Of a stretch of 10,221 bases of DNA, positions 6,315-10,221 are shown piece after piece (the stretch's first letter is position 1; each line of letters starts with the position of its first letter). The position numbers were made by a program, and so were the translations under genes. This stretch comes from an uncultured Anaeromassilibacillus sp. (GTDB lineage: Bacteria > Bacillota > Clostridia > Oscillospirales > Acutalibacteraceae). The notes beneath the pieces are model-generated. The model was not told where the DNA came from. It saw only the letters and a program-made list of their open reading frames with translations, and ran no database searches. The DNA is taken from contig CAMFTQ010000013.1 in the NCBI GenBank assembly GCA_945988865.1, positions 1 to 10,221 on the forward strand. Reading direction: 5' to 3'.

Positions 6315-6671
6315 GTGGAATATTTTAATGCTTTCTGGGTGGGAGGACTTATCTGTGTAATCGGTCAGATATTGATTGACAAAACAAAGCTCACTCCTGC
6401 ACGAATACTTGTAGCCTATGTTGTGATAGGTGTAGCCTTGGGAGCAATAGGACTGTATGAGCCGATTGTAAATTTTGCAGGAGCAGGAGCAACTGTGCCT
6501 TTGTCGGGCTTTGGCTATGCAATAGCCGAGGGAGTAAAAGAGGAGGTTATGTCAAAGGGACTGTTGGGTGTATTGACAGGCGGTCTGACAGCGGCGGCGG
6601 CAGGCATAACGGCGGCGATAATTTTCGGACTTATTGCGTCGGTGTTCTCAAAGCCGGGTGACAAGTCGTAA
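6315..6671 (+). CDS. spoVAE: Stage V sporulation protein AE (SpoVAE)
   Basis: The 118-residue protein shows the SpoVAE pattern: an N-terminal FWVGGLICVIGQILID segment, then KLTPARILV, then GLYEPIVNFAGAGATVPLSG, and a hydrophobic end GITAAIIFGLIASVFSKP. About three to four spans are likely (near residues 7-21, 29-48 and 82-112). SpoVAE works with SpoVAC and SpoVAD in the forespore inner membrane, moving calcium dipicolinate into the spore and out at germination. Length and motifs are those of an intact gene. The start is GTG, with an AAGGGTGG-type site at 6303-6310. An ATG at 6298 is out of frame and there is no nearby in-frame ATG. It stands alone: spoVAC and spoVAD are not adjacent. It has its own sigma-G-like promoter and terminator. 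Confidence 0.93.
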   Translation: MEYFNAFWVGGLICVIGQILIDKTKLTPARILVAYVVIGVALGAIGLYEPIVNFAGAGATVPLSGFGYAIAEGVKEEVMSKGLLGVLTGGLTAAAAGITAAIIFGLIASVFSKPGDKS

Positions 6672-6681
6672 ATATAAATTT

Positions 6682-6726
6682 AAACAGCAGGGTGTATCAA
6701 CGCTTAATTGATACACCCTGCTGTTT
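6682..6726. terminator. Bidirectional terminator between spoVAE and the dehydratase-type gene
   Basis: A perfect 19-bp stem (AAACAGCAGGGTGTATCAA at 6682-6700, its complement at 6708-6726) encloses a 7-base loop, CGCTTAA. It is followed on the plus strand by GCTTTTATTTAT and on the minus strand by AAATTTATATTT. It ends only 4 bases from the stop codon of the minus-strand gene. Confidence 0.88.
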
Positions 6727-6730
6727 GCTT

Positions 6731-8059
6731 TTATTTATGTGACTGTGCCGGTGTCTTTGTTTCTGCTGTGCTTTCTGTTACTGTCTGATTATCAGAGCTT
6801 TCAAGCTGCTCCTTTGCAACTGCAAGCATCAGCTTAATTCTGTTTTCCTGATTAACTCTCGGTGCGCCCGGATCATAGTCAATAACTACAATGTTTGCCC
6901 TTGGGTTAATGCTTTTGATTTTTCTGATTGCGCCCTTGCCGTTTATGTGATTTGGCAGACAGCCAAACGGCTGTGCGCAGACTATATTCTCAAAGCCTGA
7001 TTCGGCAAGCTCCAGCATTTCTGCTGTTAAGAGCCAGCCCTCGCCCATTTTACTGCCGTAGCCGATAACTCCCTTTACAAGGCTTTTTGTGTGCTTGTAG
7101 GATGACGGCGGTACAAAGCCGTGCTTTGCTGTATATTTAATCATCTTTTCTTCCATAGACTCCAAGTAGTCAAACAGGATTTTTATAACATTGTACTTTA
7201 GCTTGTTGCCACCATACAGCTTTATATCTTCAAGACGGTTGTCAACCTTGAACAGTGCAAACCCCATAATTCCCGGCAGACAAACCTCGCAGTCCTGCTG
7301 TGCCAGAAAATCCTCTAAATCGTTGTTGCCAAGACGAGCGTATTTTACGTAAATCTCGCCGACAATGCCGACCTTGATTTTGTTTGTTTTATTAAGCTTT
7401 ATTTCAGAAAAGGCTTTTGCAATTTCGTCAAGATTTTTGTCCATCTCATTATTTGCAAAGCCTTCGCCCTTTGCAAATTGGTTTGAAAGGTCATCTGTCC
7501 ATTTCTGCACGAGCGACATACTCTCGCCCTTTTGTACCTCATACGGCTTTGTCTGATTGCTCAAAAGCATAAGCACATCGCCGTAAACAAGACCTGCGAT
7601 AATTCTTCTTATCATCGGCAGCGTCAGCGAAAAGCCTTCGTTTTTTTCAAGTCCCGAAAGGTTAAGAGAAATAACAGGCACTTGTTCAAGTCCGGCTTTT
7701 TTAAGAGCCTTTCTGAGCAGATGAATGTAGTTTGACGCACGACAGCCACCGCCCGTCTGGGTAATCATCAGTGCTGTTTTGTTAACGTCATATTTTCCGC
7801 TTTCGAGCGCATTTATAAGCTGACCTATAACGAGAAGCGCCGGATAGCAGGTGTCGTTATGAACATATTTAAGACCCGTCTGGGCAATTTCGGGGCCGTC
7901 TGTATCAAGAAGCTCAACATTGTAGCCGTAGTGGGTAAACACCTTGCAAATAAGTGTAAAGTGAATAGGCGCCATCATAGGGGCTAAGATTGTGTATTCA
8001 TTTTTCATTTCCTTTGTAAAGATAAGACGTCCTGTTTTGTCATATTTTAACTGAGCCAT
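6731..8059 (-). CDS. 2-hydroxyacyl-CoA dehydratase-type protein, partner of the activase
   Basis: The 442-residue protein corresponds to the C-terminal part of large activase-related proteins of anaerobic Firmicutes. Conserved cysteines sit in DTCYPALL (C71), QTGGGCRASNY (C106), DCEVCLPG (C257, C260) and CAQPFGCLPNH (C361, C367). Several probably hold an iron-sulfur cluster, as in HgdB-like dehydratases and double-cubane cluster proteins. There is no signal peptide or membrane span; it is cytoplasmic and probably oxygen-sensitive. The substrate is unknown. The last 25 or so residues (from SSDNQTVTES) are Ser/Thr-rich and likely disordered. The ATG at 8059 is chosen because AGGAG (8070-8074) lies 10 bases upstream; a GTG at 8068 would leave a single base. 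It follows the activase gene by 21 bases and is surely co-transcribed. Confidence 0.85.
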   Translation of the reverse strand: MAQLKYDKTGRLIFTKEMKNEYTILAPMMAPIHFTLICKVFTHYGYNVELLDTDGPEIAQTGLKYVHNDTCYPALLVIGQLINALESGKYDVNKTALMITQTGGGCRASNYIHLLRKALKKAGLEQVPVISLNLSGLEKNEGFSLTLPMIRRIIAGLVYGDVLMLLSNQTKPYEVQKGESMSLVQKWTDDLSNQFAKGEGFANNEMDKNLDEIAKAFSEIKLNKTNKIKVGIVGEIYVKYARLGNNDLEDFLAQQDCEVCLPGIMGFALFKVDNRLEDIKLYGGNKLKYNVIKILFDYLESMEEKMIKYTAKHGFVPPSSYKHTKSLVKGVIGYGSKMGEGWLLTAEMLELAESGFENIVCAQPFGCLPNHINGKGAIRKIKSINPRANIVVIDYDPGAPRVNQENRIKLMLAVAKEQLESSDNQTVTESTAETKTPAQSHK

Positions 8060-8083
8060 AAGCTTCACGCTCCTTTATTCTTA
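8060..8083 (-). other. In-frame junction between activase and dehydratase-type genes
   Basis: The activase stop TAA (8081-8083) and the downstream ATG (8057-8059) are in the same frame, 24 bases apart. A second in-frame TAA lies two codons after the first (8075-8077). AAAGGAG (8070-8076) between them is the ribosome site of the second gene. This looks like a natural split or re-initiation junction, not a frameshift. Confidence 0.85.
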
Positions 8084-10221
8084 GTCCTTGCCGATAGCAG
8101 AAAGCAGGCTGCGCAGACGGATTTTGACTGCACCGAGGTTTGTTATTTCGTCAATTTTAATCTGCGTGTAAATTTTTCCGCTTTTTTCAAGAATTTCTCT
8201 TACCTCGTCTGTCGTGATTGCGTCAACTCCGCAGCCGAATGAAACAAGCTGAACGAGGTTCATATTGTCCTTGTCGCTTATATATTTGGCGGCTGCATAA
8301 AGACGTGAGTGGTATGTCCACTGATTTAATACAGACGTTCTGAATTTTTCTACTCGACAGGAAACAACGTCCTCCGACACAATAGCCACGTTAAAGCCTG
8401 CTATCAGCTTGTCGATACCGTGGTTGATTTCGGGGTCAATATGGTACGGTCTGCCCGACAGAACGATAATCTGCATACCCTTTTCTTCGGCTTGTCTTAT
8501 GATTTCATCGCCCTGCTTACGCACTTTTTCAAAATATCTGTCATACTCGTTATATGCGGCAGCGGCGGCTTTTTTGACCTCGGCAAGCGTAATATCGTCA
8601 AAATATTTAGTAAGCGCTTCGTGTGCCTTTTTTGGGAAATCCTTTTTGCGGTGAATACCTAAGTAATCCTTTATGAATGTTACCTTTTCAATATCGCCCA
8701 TATTGTTTTTGATAACCTCGGGGTAATATGCTACAACAGGGCAGTTGTAATGATTGTCGCCCAGTCCCTCGTCAATGTTGTATGAAAGACAGGGGTAAAA
8801 GATAGTCTTAACGCCATCGTTTATAAGCGACTGTATATGTCCGTGCATAAGCTTTGCAGGGAAGCAGACTGTATCTGACGGTATAGTCTGCTGTCCTAAG
8901 GTGTATAGCTTTCTGCTTGAATACGGAGAATGTACTACCTCAAAGCCAAGGCTTGTAAAGAACGTGTGCCAGAACGGTAAAAGCTCGTACATATTAAGAC
9001 CGAGCGGAAGTCCGATTTTACCTCTTTTTCCCTTGACAGGCTTGTATTCCTCTAAAAGCTTAAGCTTGTAGCTATACATATTAAGGCTGTCATCGGGTGC
9101 TTTTTTAGTTACCGGACGTTCACAGCGGTTGCCTGCAATAAACTTCTTGCCGCCTGAGAAGGAGTTTACCGTAAGTCGGCAGTTGTTGGGGCAAAGACCG
9201 CAGTTGACAACAGAAATTTTATGCTCAAAGCTGTCAAGCTCCTGCTTTGTGATAATTGTGCTTTTGCCGTTTGATTTGCTCATTGAGTAGAGTGCTGCGC
9301 CGTACGCTCCCATAAGTCCTGCAATATTCGGGCGGATAACCTCAACGCCCATTTCAAGCTCAAAGGCACGTAATACAGCATCGTTTAAGAACGTACCGCC
9401 CTGAACAACAATTCGTCTGCCAAGCTCTTCGGGACTTGACGCTCTGATAACCTTGTAAAGCGCATTTTTAACAACGCTCAGCGACAGACCTGCCGAAATA
9501 TCCTCAATAGTTGCGCCGTCCTTTTGCGCCTGCTTTACAGAGGAATTCATAAATACGGTACAGCGTGAGCCTAAGTCAACAGGCTGTTTTGCAAAAAGTC
9601 CTAAATTTGCAAAGTCGGCAATAGAGTAGCCGAGTGCATTTGCAAACGTCTGCAAAAAGCTGCCGCAGCCTGACGAGCAAGCCTCATTCAGGAAGATGTT
9701 GTCAATAGCGCCGTTGCGTATTTTAAAGCACTTTATATCCTGACCGCCGATGTCGATAATAAATTCAACATCAGGCATAAAAAACTTAGCCGCCGTAAAG
9801 TGAGCTATAGTTTCTACAACTCCTATATCGACAGAGAACGCATTTTTTATAATGTCCTCACCGTAGCCTGTTACAGCCGAGCCTGCTATGTCAATGTCGG
9901 GGCAGATAGAGTAAATTTCTTCAAGACAGCCCTTGATAAGCTCAACGGGATTTCCCTTTGAGGGCATATATTTTGAATAGAGAAGCTCTCCGCTTTCTCC
10001 CAGAACTACAGCCTTTACCGTTGTAGAGCCTGCGTCCATTCCTATGTACGCCTTGCCCTTATAGCCTTCAAGACTTTTCTGCTCTACCGTTGCTTTGCTG
10101 TGGCGAAGTTTAAAGTCATTGTATGATTTTTCGTCTGTAAATAACGGCTGATTAAACGCAAAGCTGCCGCTTGCGTGGTAGGTTTTTACCTTTTTTATCG
10201 TTTCGTCAAAATCTATTTGCT
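8081..10221 (-). CDS. Acyl-CoA dehydratase activase (ASKHA ATPase plus DUF2229-like region), N-terminus cut by right edge
   Basis: The frame is open from the right edge to TAA at 8081-8083, giving 712 visible residues. The ATG at 10037-10039 is internal: it lies inside the phosphate loop GMDAGSTTVK, and 60 coherent residues precede it. Numbering from that Met: phosphate loop 1-9, second loop IIDIGGQD (94-101), NEACSSGCGSF (C121), SRCTVF (C160) and the adenosine motif VVQGGTF (211-217). C121 and C160 match the two ligands by which an activase dimer holds a bridging [4Fe-4S] cluster. A cysteine group follows (C280, C283, C287, C306), then a DUF2229-like part (from about 341, with C392, C417, C433) and a dehydratase-like end (SGRPYH, FGCGVD). 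The upstream remainder fits the tail of a first ASKHA domain. The protein would use ATP to fire low-potential electrons to a partner, probably the next gene's product. Confidence 0.88.
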   Translation of the reverse strand, partial: QIDFDETIKKVKTYHASGSFAFNQPLFTDEKSYNDFKLRHSKATVEQKSLEGYKGKAYIGMDAGSTTVKAVVLGESGELLYSKYMPSKGNPVELIKGCLEEIYSICPDIDIAGSAVTGYGEDIIKNAFSVDIGVVETIAHFTAAKFFMPDVEFIIDIGGQDIKCFKIRNGAIDNIFLNEACSSGCGSFLQTFANALGYSIADFANLGLFAKQPVDLGSRCTVFMNSSVKQAQKDGATIEDISAGLSLSVVKNALYKVIRASSPEELGRRIVVQGGTFLNDAVLRAFELEMGVEVIRPNIAGLMGAYGAALYSMSKSNGKSTIITKQELDSFEHKISVVNCGLCPNNCRLTVNSFSGGKKFIAGNRCERPVTKKAPDDSLNMYSYKLKLLEEYKPVKGKRGKIGLPLGLNMYELLPFWHTFFTSLGFEVVHSPYSSRKLYTLGQQTIPSDTVCFPAKLMHGHIQSLINDGVKTIFYPCLSYNIDEGLGDNHYNCPVVAYYPEVIKNNMGDIEKVTFIKDYLGIHRKKDFPKKAHEALTKYFDDITLAEVKKAAAAAYNEYDRYFEKVRKQGDEIIRQAEEKGMQIIVLSGRPYHIDPEINHGIDKLIAGFNVAIVSEDVVSCRVEKFRTSVLNQWTYHSRLYAAAKYISDKDNMNLVQLVSFGCGVDAITTDEVREILEKSGKIYTQIKIDEITNLGAVKIRLRSLLSAIGKD

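Noticed and set aside
1212..6726. The two long hairpins (1212-1252 and 6682-6726) as a mobile repeat pair, since both contain TGTATCA and 7-base loops
   Set aside because: Similarity is limited to about 10 bases in the stem, there are no target-site duplications, and each sits exactly between convergent stop codons as a terminator should.
8060..8083. Frameshift or pseudogene between the two dehydratase-system genes
   Set aside because: The two parts are in the same frame, there are two stops and a good ribosome site, and both proteins keep their conserved cysteines. A working two-gene arrangement is more likely.
7365..8662. Plus-strand frames of 60-80 residues opposite the dehydratase and activase genes
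   Set aside because: They are antisense shadows of conserved coding sequence without ribosome sites or recognisable domains.
10037..10039. ATG at 10039 as the true start of the activase
   Set aside because: It lies within the ATP phosphate loop, lacks a suitable ribosome site, and the frame stays open with protein-like sequence to the edge of the window.

Overview
The window looks like a chromosomal piece of an anaerobic, endospore-lineage Firmicute, most likely a clostridial gut bacterium of the Oscillospiraceae/Ruminococcaceae type. The grounds are moderately AT-rich DNA, strong AGGAGG-type ribosome sites, a spoVAE sporulation gene, and an oxygen-sensitive 2-hydroxyacyl-CoA dehydratase activase system. 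The genus is an inference; no rRNA or other marker is present.

Layout. Positions 1-473 (minus strand): a GNAT acetyltransferase cut by the left edge, preceded by a 50-residue single-span membrane protein, with an intrinsic terminator between them. Positions 474-720: a divergent promoter region, with a near-consensus sigma-A-type promoter on each strand. Positions 721-1164 (plus): a four-cysteine redox protein of the C_GCAxxG_C_C family. It meets the next operon head-on at a 17-bp bidirectional terminator. Positions 1259-6088 (minus): a four-gene operon, transcribed as ABC ATPase, ABC-2 permease, GldG-like auxiliary protein, then a DUF4340 protein. Two of its three junctions are TAATG overlaps. 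Positions 6089-6314: a second divergent control region. It holds the operon promoter, a leader with two mutually exclusive stems, a 19-bp palindrome with an imperfect second copy, and a sigma-G-like promoter pointing the other way. Positions 6315-6671 (plus): spoVAE, without spoVAC or spoVAD beside it. A 19-bp bidirectional terminator follows. Positions 6731-10221 (minus): a 2-hydroxyacyl-CoA dehydratase-type protein and, upstream of it, a large ASKHA ATPase/activase that runs off the right edge.

How the genes work together. The four-gene ABC operon should make a single membrane complex: a cytoplasmic ATPase, a six-span permease, and two anchored proteins with large domains outside the membrane. 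This matches the GldA-GldF-GldG-type module; outside Bacteroidetes gliding its substrate is unknown. The right-hand pair should make an ATP-driven low-potential electron donor (the activase) and a cysteine-rich partner. In many relatives these regions form one chain; here they are two genes in the same reading frame, separated by two stop codons. spoVAE belongs to the dipicolinic-acid channel of the forespore, and its promoter resembles that recognised by forespore sigma-G.

No CRISPR array, tRNA, rRNA, insertion sequence or prophage gene was seen. Nothing here is clearly a new biological system. The best leads are the in-frame split of the activase, the control region at 6089-6314, and the terminator that abuts the ribosome site of the acetyltransferase gene.
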